Assembly (NCBI RefSeq): GCF_907164915.1
Contig: NW_025919514.1
Coordinates: 248,001 to 312,000 of the forward strand
Direction: 5' to 3'
Length of the DNA: 64,000 nt
DNA from: Impatiens glandulifera
Taxonomy: Eukaryota; Streptophyta; Magnoliopsida; Ericales; Balsaminaceae
Positions 32,600-45,597 of the stretch are shown piece by piece. The notes beneath the pieces are model-generated. The model was not told the origin of the DNA and did no database searches. It was given only the letters and a program-made list of their open reading frames with translations. A program made the translations under genes and the position numbers. Each line of letters starts with the position of its first letter. Position 1 is the first letter of the stretch.

Positions 32600-35500
32600 A
32601 TACTACTTCAATCCGTCAACAGTTAGCAGGTCCAAACAATGGGTGAATTTGTTAAATTGGACTGGTTTCGTGAACATGTGAGTATGATTATGATGTGTGC
32701 TGATCTTCTTCAACTTGCTTCTCCTCTAAGTACAATGAAAATGATAAAGAACATTAATATGTTTGGTTCTATCATGACGCACTTGATCTTTGGCCAAACA
32801 GATAACACTTAAGATATCACAAAAAACAATTGTCTAATCATGATGGATACCAAGATCACTAATTAATCCTTTCAATCATATACCCTCCTTGGCTGCTTCT
32901 GTTAGCGCCATATACTCACCCTCTGTAGTGGACAACGTCACAGTCGATTGTAATGTTGTCTTCCAACTAACCACAGAGTCACCAAGGGTGTAAACATAAC
33001 CAGTCATTGATCTTCTACTATCGATATCTGCAGCATAGTCTGAGTTCGAATAACCAATTACGATACACTGGTTATTACTCCCATAAATGTGACCAACATC
33101 GGATGTGCCTCTCAGATAGTGAAATATTCTCTTTACCGATTGCCAGTGTTTCTTACCAGGTCGAGACATAAACATGTTAACAACATTAACTGAATACGCA
33201 ATATCAGGTCTAGTGCATACCATGACATACATTAAACTGCCCACCGGACTAGCATACGGTACATGAGACATGTATAACTTCTCAACTTCAGAATAAGGTG
33301 CGAATGTAGACAAATGATTAGTAACACCTGTAGGAGTATTGAGAGCCTTTGATGTACTCATCCCAAAACAAGACAATCATTTTCAAAATACAACTCTTCT
33401 GTGAAAGAAATAACTTCTTTTCAACACAATCTTTTACAATTTCCATGTCCATAATTTTTCGTGCTCCATCTAGATCTTTCATATCAAACTCCGAACTAAG
33501 AAGGTTTTTCAGCTTTTAAATCTCCGATATTTTCTTGGTTGCGATTAACATGTCGTCTACATACAGTAGTAAATAAATCAAAGAACCATCACCGATTTTG
33601 TTGCGATAGACACAACAATCATATGCACTCCTATTGTAACCATGTTCAATCATGAAATTGTCGAACCGCTTATACCACTGTCGAGGAGACTATTTAAGTC
33701 CATACAAAGACTTCTTCAGACTACAAACATGTGTTTCCTTACCAGTGACAAGAAACCCTTCAAACTGACTCACCAATATATCATCTTCAATCTCACCATG
33801 TAAGAAATCTGTCTTCACGTCTAATTGCTCGAGTTCCAGATCCTGATGTGCTACTATAGCTAGTAGTACCTTGATAGAAGTGTGTCGGATTACAGGTGAT
33901 AATATCTCATTGTAGTCTACGCCTTCCTTTTGATTGAATCCCTTTGAACCTAATCATGCTTTATATCTGGTCCCTTCAGCAGTAAAGGTTCCATATTTCC
34001 TTTTGAAAATCCATTTACACCCAATGACTATTCTCCCCTTAGGTAAAGTAACCAGCTCCCGTGTATTATTCTTGTGAAGTGATTCCATTTCCTCACACAT
34101 GTCAGCAATCCATTGCGCAAAATCACCACCATTAACAACTTCACTGTAAGAAGATGGCTCATTATGTATGACATCTTTAGCTACCTGAAGTGAATAACTT
34201 ACCATTTCTTTAGTATCATTCATAGAGGGACTTCTTGTCTTATTTCCATGACCTGTTGAGATCTTTCTTCCCTCGATTGAATGAATTAACCTACTAGGAG
34301 CTTTAATTTTTCTTCTAGGTCATGTTGGAATATCAGATTGAGTTTCAGGTACTCCAAATTGATAAACTTCCTCAGATGGTTTATTAGTATCGTGTCTCAT
34401 GTTAGTTTTCCATTGAGATGGAGCCACCTCAAGCTCCACCTATTTCTCGGTACTATCATTTTCTCTAGAAAGTGATGACTTGATAAAGGAGTTAAGTATA
34501 AACATTTCATTAAATATGACATCCCTATTGAGGACTACTCTATATTCAGAAGATGACCAGATTCTATATCCCTTGACTCCATCTCCATAACCCATGAAAA
34601 TACCATGTTTTGCCCTTGGTTCCAACTTCCCTTCATTAACATGATAGTAAGATGTGCACCCAAAGACCTTCAAGTGAGAATAATCAACGACGTTACCAGA
34701 CCATAACTCAAAGGATTCTGCAATCAATCTTAGTATGCAGTGCACGATTTATCAGAGAGCAAACCGTTAAGATAGCCTCGTTCCAATTCTTTCTAGCTAA
34801 TCCAGCATTATAGAGCATGCTTCTAACTCTCTCTAGCAGTGTTTCATTCACCATTTCTTTTACACCATTCTGCTATGATGTACTTCGGACAATGTGATGT
34901 CTTGCAATCCCCATATCCATGCAGAACTCATTAAACTCAGATGAACAGAATTCAAGTCCATTATCTGTTCACAGCCTCTTAACCTTCTTTCTAGTTTGAT
35001 TCTCCACCAGTGCCTTCTAATGCTTGAAGGTCTTAAATACCTCGCTCTTATATCTCAGAAGATACAACCAGTTCATCCTTGAGTAATCATATATGAATGT
35101 TACAAAATAACTATAACCTCTTATACCTTCAACTTGAGCAGGACCCCAACAATTAGAGTGAATATAATTCAGTGTGCCCTTAGTTTTTTGAACTCCCTTA
35201 CTGAACTTACTAAGATGTTTTTTCTCGAAAATGCAATGTTCACACAACTCAAGGTTGGTAACTTTGTGGCCAAATAGAAGATCCCGTTTGGACAGAATTT
35301 GCATGCCCCTCTCCCCCATATGTCCAAGTCGCATATGCCACAACTTAGTTACATTAGGGTGCCGATTCACAGATTTGGATGCGACCGCAGCGGAACTTGT
35401 CAACGTCTTACCTTGTATTATATACAAGGTATTCTGTTTGATACCTTTCAGTATTACTTTTGAACCTTTACTGATACACAATGTTCCTTCTTCACTACTA

Positions 35501-35800
35501 AACTTGAAACCTTTAGCATCTAAAATTCCTAAAGATATTAAGTTCTTCTTCAGTTGAGGAACATGCCGAACGCCAGTTATGGTCCGTATTTTACCATCAT
35601 CTGTCAGAATCTTGATAGTCCCAATACCCACTATTCTACATATGGAATCATTTCCCATGACAATATTTCTACCATCATAATCTTCATAGGTATCGAACCA
35701 ATCATTGTTCGGACTCAAAAAATTTCTCAAATAACCCAAACCAATACATATACAATAATATTCATAAACCAAAAGATAATTATAATTCCAAAACTCTAAA
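32600..35800 (-). pseudogene. Tnt1/Tork-like Copia pol remnant (element G)
   Basis: Minus-strand order: end of protease (NDWFDTYEDYDG, no DSG left), GAG-pre-integrase (KLWHMRLGHMGERGM, CEHC at ~35240), integrase (CWGPAQVEG, TDNGLEF), integrase C-terminus (34440-34745, LKVFGCTSYYH), RT with YVDDMLIA near 33555, and RNase H (32876-33376: SNSDYAADIDSRRSMTGYV, TEGEYMALTEAAKE). RNase H continues past a TAG at 32876 to ~32600 (AKDQVRHDRTKHI, HTHMFTKPV). The LGHM, YVDDMLIA and TEAAKE blocks place it near Tnt1/Tork, distinct from the Sireviruses. Many stops, no LTR, primer site or gag. Old remnant. Confidence 0.85.
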
Positions 35801-35879
35801 CCAAAGTCAAAACGTACACCTTTATCCAAAAACATGTTATCAGTCGAACCAAAACGTTTACAATTATTCAAAAATTTTA

Positions 35880-36097
35880 ATGTACTAATTAGTTGGGGGA
35901 GAGGAGGGGGGTTCATTCTGCCTCATGAAGAATTCAATTTGTTGTTCAAATTTCTCTAATCTTTACGTCATTTGCACCCTCTCCGCTTTGATTTCACTAA
36001 GCATTTGTGCTCATTCCATATCCCTCAATTGAATTTGCTCCAATGTCAACGCCAACTGTCTCGCATCCTGTTGAGGTTTAACGTTAGTAGTAGCCAT
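35880..36097 (-). pseudogene. N-terminal gag-like fragment
   Basis: From ATG 36097 the minus strand reads MATTNVKPQQDARQLALTL, then a helical, Glu/Arg-rich stretch with two stops (LEKFEQQIEFFMRQNEPPS). It resembles the coiled-coil N-terminus of Gag in gypsy-type elements such as E and F. It has no proper relation to the Copia pol it adjoins, so the junction is a mosaic. Confidence 0.4.
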
Positions 36098-36239
36098 CGG
36101 GTCCTCCACGTCAGACACTATATCGACTTTGGAAGTCTCTCCTCAGATCGTAAGGTCCTTCGATTGTGTTAGCAGGTTCTGGAAAACGGGTGTAGTCTCT
36201 CTGGTGTTTTCTGCATACGCTTCCAATCACTCATCCTGA

Positions 36240-36710
36240 AAATTATTTAAAGGCGGTTTTAACCGCCGTTAAAAGATAATTTCCCGTAGTTAAAGCATAT
36301 TAACTACGGTTTAAATACCGTAGTCAACCGCTGTTAAAAGTTCCGCCGTTTAAAAAATAATAATCAATAAGGGCGGGAAAAATACCGCAGTTAATAGTCT
36401 ACAACGGCGGTTTAATAAACCGCAGTTAATAGCCTCTAACTAAAATCACAGTTAAAGATATGTTTGTCAATAAGGGCAGTAAACTTACCGTAGTTAATAG
36501 TCTCCGACTGAGGTAATTTTACCGCCCTTATTAAGTAACATTTTTTAACGACGAAACTTTTAACTACGGTTGACTGCGGTAAAATTACCGTAGTAAATAT
36601 TCTTTAACTACAGTTTTATAAATCGTAGTTAAAGACTATTAATTGCGGTAACTTTACCGCTCTTATTTAATAGTCTTTAACTGCGGTTTATACGACTATT
36701 AACTGCTTAC
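36240..36710. repeat. Left hairpin-rich subterminal array (GCGGTT/AACCGC type)
   Basis: Many short inverted repeats such as TTAACTACGG with CCGTAGTTAA and GGCGGTTTAATAAACCGCAG. The same motif family forms the array at 41095-41430. This pattern is typical of CACTA-type subterminal regions. The exact left end is not seen. Confidence 0.6.
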
Positions 36711-39700
36711 CATTTTTATTGATTAATGATTTTAACATAATTAATGTAATAATCTAGAAAATAAACATTAAAATTTATATTTTTGATAAAAAAATAAAAT
36801 CAATAAACAAAATATTTATAAATAACACAAAGTAATTTATATTAATGTAAAATTATAATTACATCAAAATATTATTACAATAAAATTAATCAAATAAATT
36901 ATCATTCCCAAACTTTATAACAATTTCTCTTCCTTTCTTCTTGTTTTTGGATTGGGTTAAATATCTACTAAACTCTTTAAACCAGCATTCTTCTCAAATC
37001 TTTAAAACCTGTAAAACATTATAAAACATTCAGATAAAAATTTATAAATTAATAACGTTAGAATAAGCATGTAGTAACATGTAAAACATTATAAAACATT
37101 CAGATAAAAATTTATAAATTAATAACGTTAGAATAAGCGTGTAGTGTGTAGTAATAGGATGTGAGGGAGATGTGAAGAAGTTACTGGATGATGTGAAGGG
37201 GAGGTGAGGAAGTTATGAATAAGTAATGGAGAACGTGGAAGTAGAGAGGAAACCTCTTTTTTATAGCTTTAACAGTAAAAATAAATAATTATAAATTTTA
37301 ATTAAGTTAATAAAAAAATTATATTTAATTTTTTTTGAATAAATATTGAAAATTAGTCGATATAATTTTATTTTATCACATATAAACTATACATTTTAAA
37401 TATATAATTAAAATTTTTATAATATATATTTTTATATATATATATTTCATTTAAAGACATTTTATAATTTTAATTTTATGTTACAAATTCATTAATAATT
37501 ATCTAATAATTCATTTTTTCTAAATAAAATTTATATATATATTTATAAATTTTTTTGATGTGTTAGTCAAATTTATTAATAATTATTCATTCACTTTTTT
37601 AATATATTATTTCTTTAACTCGCAATTCATTATATATAACTCATATATTAATTATATTTACAAATATATTTTATTTTATTATATATATTATTTAACTTTA
37701 AATAAATTAGTTATATCTTTTAATGAGTAGACTAACTCATTTAATAATTAATTTAAAAAATTAGCTTATATTAAAAGATTAATGAATACACTAATTCATT
37801 ACTAATTAATTAAAAAAAATAGTTCATATTAAAATATTACATTTACTAGGTCATATTTATATATAACACATTTATTAAAAATGATCATGTTAATTTTTAT
37901 ATTTTTTTATTAGTTATCTAAGTCTTTATCATTTTGTTTAAATCTTTATAATTTTGTATACAAGTTTCAATTGATATCATGCAAATTAAAAAGTTATTAT
38001 TTATATATTATTTATATTATTAAAATCATGTATATTATGAAGTTAAAATTGATATTTGACTTTTATAAAATTATATATATATCTATTCATTTTTTTGTAT
38101 TTAGATCAATATATTTATTAAAAATAATTAGTTTTTTATTACTTTCAATAAATTAATAAATTGTACTAGATTTAATTTTTTAAATTTAATATTAATGTTT
38201 AGAGATATAATTTTATTTTATCCATGTATAACTATAAATTTTATAAAATAATATATAATATTAAAATTGATATATATTTATAAATTTTATATACATTTAC
38301 AAATCTAACAATAAATTTCTAACTTCAAGCATGAGATATTAGGACTTTTAATTGTTTTTATAAATCATACATGATAAAAGAATTATATATATATTATCGA
38401 GTTATAATTTAAAATTTTGTAAATCTAGTTAACTTTAAATTATTAGATTCATAATTTTATTTTTATAAAATATAATATTTGTCAAATTTAGGAATGATCA
38501 TGTATTATATTTAAGTATGAACATATTATATTTGTTAGATTTAGATAGATTCTTTATATGAGTGTATCAAATATTAAGTTGAGTTAGTTTAATATATTTT
38601 TATAAAAAAAAGTTTATAAATAATATTAAAAAAATAAATTTTATTTTAAATAAAATTTCATATTAAATAAATATGTCAATAATAAAATAGTAGTTTAATA
38701 AATAACTAATTAATTTATAAAATAAGCTCATACAAAAATCTATATTTACTTAATTAATTGATTAAGGATAAAATTTATTTTTAACTTACTTTTATAAAAT
38801 TATTTATATTTTATACTTCAAAATTCAAAAGTGAATTTATTTCTAAAAAGAATAAAAAATAAATTACCACCATAATATATAAGTTTTATTATATTACTAT
38901 TTTATATTCATTTATTGGATATATAATTATCATTAATATAAAGAATTATTTTTTTTATCATAATTTTTACTCATAATTAAATACAAAAATAGTTTTTTAA
39001 CTCATAATAATTAAAAGAATAATTCATCACAAATTTATTTATAAAATAGGAATTTAATTATTAATAAAAGTCTTATTTATAATTTAATATTTATATATAA
39101 CAAATATCCTAAAAATTAGGTGATTTGTTACATTAATAACAACTATACAAATATTTTATTTTTTTATTATTAAAAATTACATTATTATAATTGTAAATAA
39201 TTTCATATATTTTGATTGAAAATAATATATTTACCATTTTTGTGTAAACAATTATAATACATAATTTTATATATACTATTACATTTTCAACTTATATTTC
39301 AATTAAATTATAAATAGTTAAAATTAAGAATTTAAAACTTATTAACATTCTTCTAAAATCATATATATTATAAGTTAAAATTTATTTTCAACTTACTTTT
39401 TTATATAACTTATTATTATATAATATATAAAATATATTTTATTTAGTTTTACTATTATTATTATATATAATTATTTTTAATATATATTTTTTAAATAATT
39501 TAATATTTTAACGATAATTTTATTAATTATTATTTTCTATATTTACTTATATTATAAAGAATATTTTTTTATATAAATTTTTTTTAAGTTTATTTTATTA
39601 CAATTATTAATAATATTTCAATTAAATAAATATAATTTAAAATTTATATTATAATTAAAATGTTAAATTTTAATTTTAATTAAATTTATTATTAAATAAT

Positions 39701-41094
39701 AATGGTGTAGTAATTTATAATAATAAATAATATTATTTATAATATAAATAAATATTGAATTATAATAAGAATGAAAATTAAATTTTTGTGGCCTCAAAAA
39801 AATAAATATAATAGTTGTACATTTTATCAAAAACATATTAAATATACAAAAATATATAACTAGATCATTGATTTCAAAATTGGAAAAAATATCTATAGTA
39901 GTAAGTATTGATGTGCTTTTGAAGCCTCAATTAATAATGTTTGTGATATATTATGTATGATATTTTTATAATGAAAAATTTTGATTAATATTTTAAAATG
40001 AAAAGAGATTATAAAGATAAATATAAGAATAAATAAATAAATAAATTTAAGATTATTAAAATGTAACTTCAAAAATGAATTTTAGGTTATGTTTGGATTT
40101 ATGATAAAAAAAATATTAAAATATTAAAAATGGAATAGCAACTACAATATAAACAATATAATTAGTGTTACTGATATAAAAGAGTTACAATAAATACAAT
40201 AAAAATCTAGATAGACTTACTAATATTAAAGATAAAAAAAATATAAAAAAATAATAAAATCTTTTATTAGGGAGAAAAAAATAATATATTATTATATTAG
40301 ATATAATATGAACAAGGAAAAAAATTAATATATTATATATAATATAAAGAAAGAAATAAATAAAATATTATTATATAAGATAGAGAGTTAAAAAATTTAT
40401 ATTAAGTATAATATAAAGAAAAAAAAAGTTAATGTATTATAAATATATATATATATATATAAATAAATAGGAATATGATATTATACGTTAAAATAAATAA
40501 TAATATATAATATATAATTAATAATATTATATACACTAAAAATTAAAAAGTTAGGACTGAATGAATAGTGGGACCCGATGTAATTGCATGAGAACATCAC
40601 TGACCTATGTAATCGTGTACTACCTATATTATTTATACTTAATTATATTAGTTTTATACTTAAAAAAATTGAACAACTCTATAACAAATTTTTTATTAAA
40701 AATTTAATTCAATTATATTAGTTTTATATTTATATAATCATTAAATAATTTAATCACATTAATAAATAATTTATATACATTTTTAATAATATACCATATT
40801 TACAAATAATATTAGTAATATATATTTCTAATAACTTAATAAAAATATCTATATATATATATATATATAATATTAATATTAACATTTATTACAAATGATA
40901 AATAATTTATTATTTAACTTTTATAATTTTATCTAAACAAATCTTTACATACTTATATCATAATTAATTTTAGAATAATAGAAATTAAAAAATCTATCTG
41001 GTATTCCAATTAATTTCTAAAATAATAAAAATTATAATTTATTAATAAATTTTTTATGTTTAATAATCTTAATAAAACGTTTAACTTTAATTTT
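36711..41094. other. Extremely AT-rich 4.4-kb interior, no genes
   Basis: A and T dominate throughout. Frames here are short and AT-driven, none resembling a protein. A ~69-bp tandem duplication (37011-37079 and 37080-37148) and several (AT)n runs (37430, 40450, 40850) are the only structure I see. No transposase. Confidence 0.7.
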
Positions 41095-41445
41095 ATATAC
41101 CGGGTTAAAACTTTTAATTGCGGTATATAATAACGCAGCAGTTAAAGGTAAGACTTTTAACTACGGTTTTATAAACCGCAGTTAAAGGTAAGACTTTAAC
41201 TATAGTTTTATATACCGCAGTTAAATGTAAGACTTTTAACTGCGGTTTTATAAACAATAGTTAAAGTTAAGACTTTTAACTGTGGTTTTTATATACCGTA
41301 GTTAAAAATAAGATTATTAACTGCGGTTTTATATACCGCAGTTACATGTAAGTATTAACTATGGTTTTATATACCGCAGTTATATGTAAGGTATTAACTA
41401 CGGTTTTATATACTGCCGTTAAATTTCGCCACTAATAACACATTT
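41095..41445. repeat. Right hairpin-rich subterminal array and CACTA-like end
   Basis: About eight copies of a ~32-40-bp unit such as AACTGCGGTTTTATATACCG with GCAGTTAAA, forming hairpins. It ends TTTTTTACTAGTTG; the complement CAACTAGTAAAAAA is one base off CACTAGTAAAAA, seen at 60051. The probable right end of the 36240-41445 element. Confidence 0.55.
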
Positions 41446-41518
41446 TTTACTAGTTGCATTTCATTAATAAATTGAGTTTCCATTTCCCTATTCTCCATAT
41501 ATATAACATTTATGAATC

Positions 41519-41995
41519 TGTTACGACTTGTTTTGTAAGGTGTGTTTTGGGTTCAAGAATCAAGTTCTTGAACTATAAGACCGGTGAAAATTCTACAATC
41601 AAAGGCAGCGGAAGGTTTTCGATAGAGAATTTGGGGGGGAAGGGATAGAAGAATCAAGGGTGCGAAGAGAATTAATGTTGGTCTATACCAAACAGTCCAT
41701 AATAATAATGATAGACGAATAGGGGCGAAGTCACATCTTCATCATTCTATTCATGGGTCCTTGGGGAAGAAAGATCAGTCTTATATAGGTGATGTCTTGC
41801 CTCAAAATATTCGGTTACAACAATAACTAGAAAATAACAGAATTCGGTTTATAAAATAGAAAAGGAAAGCAAAACAAAATAATAAAACAACAAAACAGAA
41901 ATCTGGCCCATGTGCACCATAGGACCGAGACCGGGTGTCGAGAAAGGTTGCTGGAATTTATTCTAGGACCGATGCCTTGATTTTAGACCCTAACA
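41519..41995 (-). repeat. Element E LTR 1
   Basis: Starts TGTTACGACTTG and ends GACCCTAACA. A polypurine tract (GGGGGAGATAA on the minus strand, 41996-42010) follows, so it is the 3' LTR of the first internal region. Confidence 0.9.
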
Positions 41996-42146
41996 TTATC
42001 TCCCCCTTCGAAATTCGTCGCCCTCGACAAAAAAGACCGTGGTCTGCCGAGTCTGCCGAGCCTCTAATGCGCATGCTCAATATTTCAAAAATCCGGTCGG
42101 ACTTCAGCAAGTCCCGCAAGTGTCGCAGAGTCTAGGACCGCATTTC

Positions 42147-43263
42147 TTAGAAGCCTTCAGTCTTCCTGCTCCACGACCAGTCCTTCCTTCGGCCCAGCAC
42201 ACCAAGTGCAGCAAAATGGTCATCTTTCTTCCGGGCATACTCTAGAATGTCTTCAAATAACCAAGCCCAGTCCTTTATCCAGACCAGCAACACATGCGCA
42301 ACAACATAGCAATGTCTTCCGACTACCTTCCTGGCTGGTGTTCGGTTGTTGGGTTGCTGGGTGAGCCATTTGATTATTTTTTTGGAAATTTTCAGGAGCG
42401 TCTTCCAAAACAAGTGAAACAGTTTGGCATTCGTTCTTGCTCATTATTTGTACCGTGGCAGCAACATTATGATTTTCAAAGACCTTTTCTAGCTGGCTGC
42501 CTTGTATTATGTCGACCCGCGACCAAGGGGCACCTTGTTGGACCGAGAAAGTGTGCAAGATAATGACACGTTCGTCCCTTGTCTCAAGCACCAAAGGTGG
42601 GTCATAAAAATCTGATTCTTGGACGGGTTCTTGAACGCGTTCTTGGACTTCTTGATGATTAGCCGAGGCCATGAACAATCTGGATTTGCACCTATGATTG
42701 GGCTCCCATTTTGTGCTCGGCCAGACCGTATTAACAATGCATGGTTTGGGCAGCAGCGGCGGTTTGGCGTTGTACAAGGGCCTGCGACCGAATCGCAACA
42801 ATAGATCTTTCTTGAATTTATGTCACGTTAATGCTTCCATATGGTTGCGATTCCGTAAATAAGATTCATGCCACGTTCTTGCTTCTTTTGAGACGTGAGT
42901 GCGGACAATGTCCAGCTTTGTGGAATCATTCATCTTGCTCTCCCTAAATACTTGCTCGACAAATAAGAGCCATCCCTCAAAATCAGTCCCATCAAATTCA
43001 GGAATATTAACATTTGTGAACCGAATTGGAGGAAGGTGGTAAGAAGCAATAACATGGGGTCGGGTGCGGGGATCTTGGCCATTATTAAACGCACCTTTTT
43101 TAATGGCTGTCAAGCTTTTTCCAGCAGCATACTTTCTGTCCATATTTTGCTGAAAGGCATTGTGCAAGGCAGCCTGTTCGGTCAAGTGTTGTTGCTGCAG
43201 GACACTATTCATGGATGCATATTGTTGGGTCAGTCCTTCGAGTAGGGTCTTAAGATCATCCAT
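42147..43263 (-). pseudogene. Element E gag, copy 1
   Basis: Gypsy-type (retrotrans_gag) protein starting at Met 43263 (MDDLKTLLEGLTQQYASM). It has a coiled-coil N-terminus, then VNIPEFDGTDFEGWLLFVEQ, RTHVSKEARTWHESYL and FKKDLLLRFG. A TGA at 42823 replaces Trp of 'EALTWHKF'. Open again from 42801. The zinc knuckle is cut: only KWEPNHRCKSRLF, its second half, is joined directly to NTVWPST. The protease present in F is deleted. Gag-only; relies on other elements for all enzymes. Confidence 0.8.
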
Positions 43264-43303
43264 CTTTGCTGCTATCAGGTTTCTTTCATTTGAGAATCGT
43301 CTT

Positions 43304-43315
43304 GCTCTGATACCA
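43304..43315 (-). other. Element E primer-binding site, copy 1
   Basis: The reverse complement is TGGTATCAGAGC, four bases from LTR 2. Confidence 0.85.
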
Positions 43316-43319
43316 AGAA

Positions 43320-43797
43320 TGTTACGACTTGTTTTGTAAGGTGTGTTTTGGGTTCAAGAATCAAGTTCTTGATCTATAAGACCGGTGGAAATTCTACAAT
43401 CAAAGGGCAGCGGAAGGGTTTCGATAGAGAATTTGGGGGGGAAGGGATAGAAGAATCAAGGGTGCGAAGAGAATTACTGTTGGTCTATACCAAACAGTCC
43501 ATAATAATAATAATAGACGAATAGAGGCGAAGTCACATCTTCATCATTCTATTTATGGGTCCTTGGGGAAGAAAGATCAGTCTTATATAGGTGATGTCTT
43601 GCCCCAAAATATTCGGTTACAACAATAACTAGAAAATAAAAGAATTCGGTTTGTAAAGTAGAAAAGGAAAGCAAAACAAAATAATAAAACAACAAAACAG
43701 AAATCTGGCCCATGTGCACCATAGGACCGAGACCGGGTGTCGAGAAAGGTTGCTGGAATTTATTCTAGGACCGATGCCTTGATTTTAGACCCTAACG
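43320..43797 (-). repeat. Element E LTR 2 (shared middle LTR)
   Basis: Serves as 5' LTR for copy 1 and 3' LTR for copy 2. Ends CCTAACG (expected CCTAACA) before the second polypurine tract. Confidence 0.9.
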
Positions 43798-43948
43798 ATA
43801 TCTCCCCCTTCGAAATTCGTCGCCCTCGACGAAAAAGACCGTGGTCTGCCGAGTCTGCCGAGCCTCTAATGCGCATGCTCAATATTTCAAAAATTCGGTC
43901 GGACTTCAGCAAGTCCCGCAAGTGTCGCAGACTCTAGGACCGCATTTC

Positions 43949-45063
43949 TTAGAAGCCTTCGGTCTTCCTGCTCCACGACCAGTCCTTCCTTCGGCCCAGC
44001 ACACCAAGTGCAGCAAAAGGGTCATCTTTCTTCCGGGCATACTCTAGAATGTCTTCAAATAACCAAGCCCAGTCCTTTATCCAGACCAGCAACACATGCG
44101 CAACAACATAGCAATGTCTTCCGACTACCTTCCTGGCTGGTGTTCGGTTGTTGGGTTGCTGGGTGAGCCCTTTGATTATTTTTTGGAAATTTTCAGGACG
44201 TCTTCCAAAACAAGTGAAACAGTTTGGCATTCGTTCTTGCTCATTATTTGTACCGTGGCAGCAACATTATGATTTTCAAAGACCTTTTCTAGCTGTCTGC
44301 CTTGTATTATGTCGACCCGCGACCAAGGGGCACCTTGCTGGACCGAGAAAGTGTGCAAGATAATGACACGTTCGTCCCTTGTCTCAAGCACCAAAGGTGG
44401 GTCATAAAAATCTGATTCTTGGACGGGTTCTTGAACGCGTTCTTGGACTTCTTGATGATTAGCCGAGGCCATGAACAATCTGGATTTGCACCTATGATTG
44501 GGCTCCCATTTTGTGCTCGGCCAGACCGTATTAACAATGCATGGTTTGGGCAGCAGCGGCGGTTTGGCGTTGTACAAGGGCCTGCGACCGAATCGCAGCA
44601 ATAGATCTTTCTTGAATTTATGCCACGTCAATGCTTCCATATGGTTGCGATTTCGTAAATAAGATTCATGCCACGTTCTTGCTTCTTTTGAGACGTGAGT
44701 GCGGACAATGTCCAACTTTGTGGAATCATTCATTTTGCTCTCCCTAAATACTTGCTCGACAAATAAGAGCCAGCCCTCAAAATCAGTCCAATCAAATTCA
44801 GGAATATTAACATTTGTGAACCGAATTGGAGGAAGGTGGTAAGAAGCAATAACATGGGGTCGGGTGCGGGGATCTTGGCCATTATTAAACGCACCTTTTT
44901 TAATGGTTGTCAAGCTTTTTCCAGCAGCATACTTTCTGTCCATATTTTGCTGAAAGGCATTGTGCAAGGCAGCCTATTCGGTCAAGTGTTGTTGCTGCAG
45001 GGCACTATTCATGGATGCATATTGTTGGGTTAGTCCTTCGAGTAGGGTCTTAAGATCATCCAT
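43949..45063 (-). pseudogene. Element E gag, copy 2
   Basis: Near-identical to copy 1 but damaged elsewhere. A TAG at ~44968 replaces Gln of 'TEQAALHNAF', while the Trp lost in copy 1 is intact, giving one open frame 44967-44176. A one-base loss near 44175-44200 shifts the C-terminus into the frame at 43949-44230. Same half zinc knuckle. Confidence 0.8.
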
Positions 45064-45103
45064 CTTTGCTGCTATCAGGTTTCTTTCATTTGAGAATCGT
45101 CTT

Positions 45104-45115
45104 GCTCTGATACCA
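45104..45115 (-). other. Element E primer-binding site, copy 2
   Basis: Again TGGTATCAGAGC on the minus strand, four bases from LTR 3. Confidence 0.85.
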
Positions 45116-45119
45116 AGAA

Positions 45120-45597
45120 TGTTACGACTTGTTTTGTAAGGTGTGTTTTGGGTTCAAGAATCAAGTTCTTGATCTATAAGACCGGTGGAAATTCTACAAT
45201 CAAAGGGCAGCGGAAGGTTTTCGATAGAGAATTTGGGGGGGAAGGGATAGAAGAATCAAGGGTGCGAAGAGAATTACTGTTGGTCTATACCAAACAGTCC
45301 ATAATAATAATAATAGACGAATAGAGGCGAAGTCACATCTTCATCATTCTATTCATGGGTCCTTGGGAAAGAAAGATTAGTCTTATATAGGTGATGTCTT
45401 GCCCCAAAATATTCGGTTACAACAATAACTAGAAAATAACAGAATTCGGTTTGTAAAGTACAAAAGGAATGCAAAACAAAATAATAAAACAACAAAACAG
45501 AAATCTGGCCCATGTGCACCATAGGACCGAGACCGGGTGTCGAGAAAGGTTGCTGGAATTTATTCTAGGACCGAGGCCTTGATTTTAGACCCTAACA
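45120..45597 (-). repeat. Element E LTR 3
   Basis: Starts TGTTACGACTTG and ends CCCTAACA at 45597. It is the 5' LTR for copy 2 and the outer right end of the tandem. Confidence 0.9.

Larger units (their letters stand above)
41519..45597 (-). mobile_element. Element E: gag-only gypsy-type element as LTR-internal-LTR-internal-LTR
   Basis: Three ~478-bp LTRs (41519-41995, 43320-43797, 45120-45597) alternate with two nearly identical 1.32-kb internal regions, each with its own primer site and polypurine tract. Flanks are GAATC (41514-41518) and AAATC (45598-45602), a 5-bp duplication with one change. Only Gag is encoded. Confidence 0.9.

Noticed and set aside
36711..41094. Organellar DNA insert
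   Set aside because: The base composition is extreme and no organellar gene, tRNA or rRNA is recognisable.
43036..43245. Plus-strand frames in element E, duplicated in both copies
   Set aside because: Antisense to gag. They are duplicated only because the element is.
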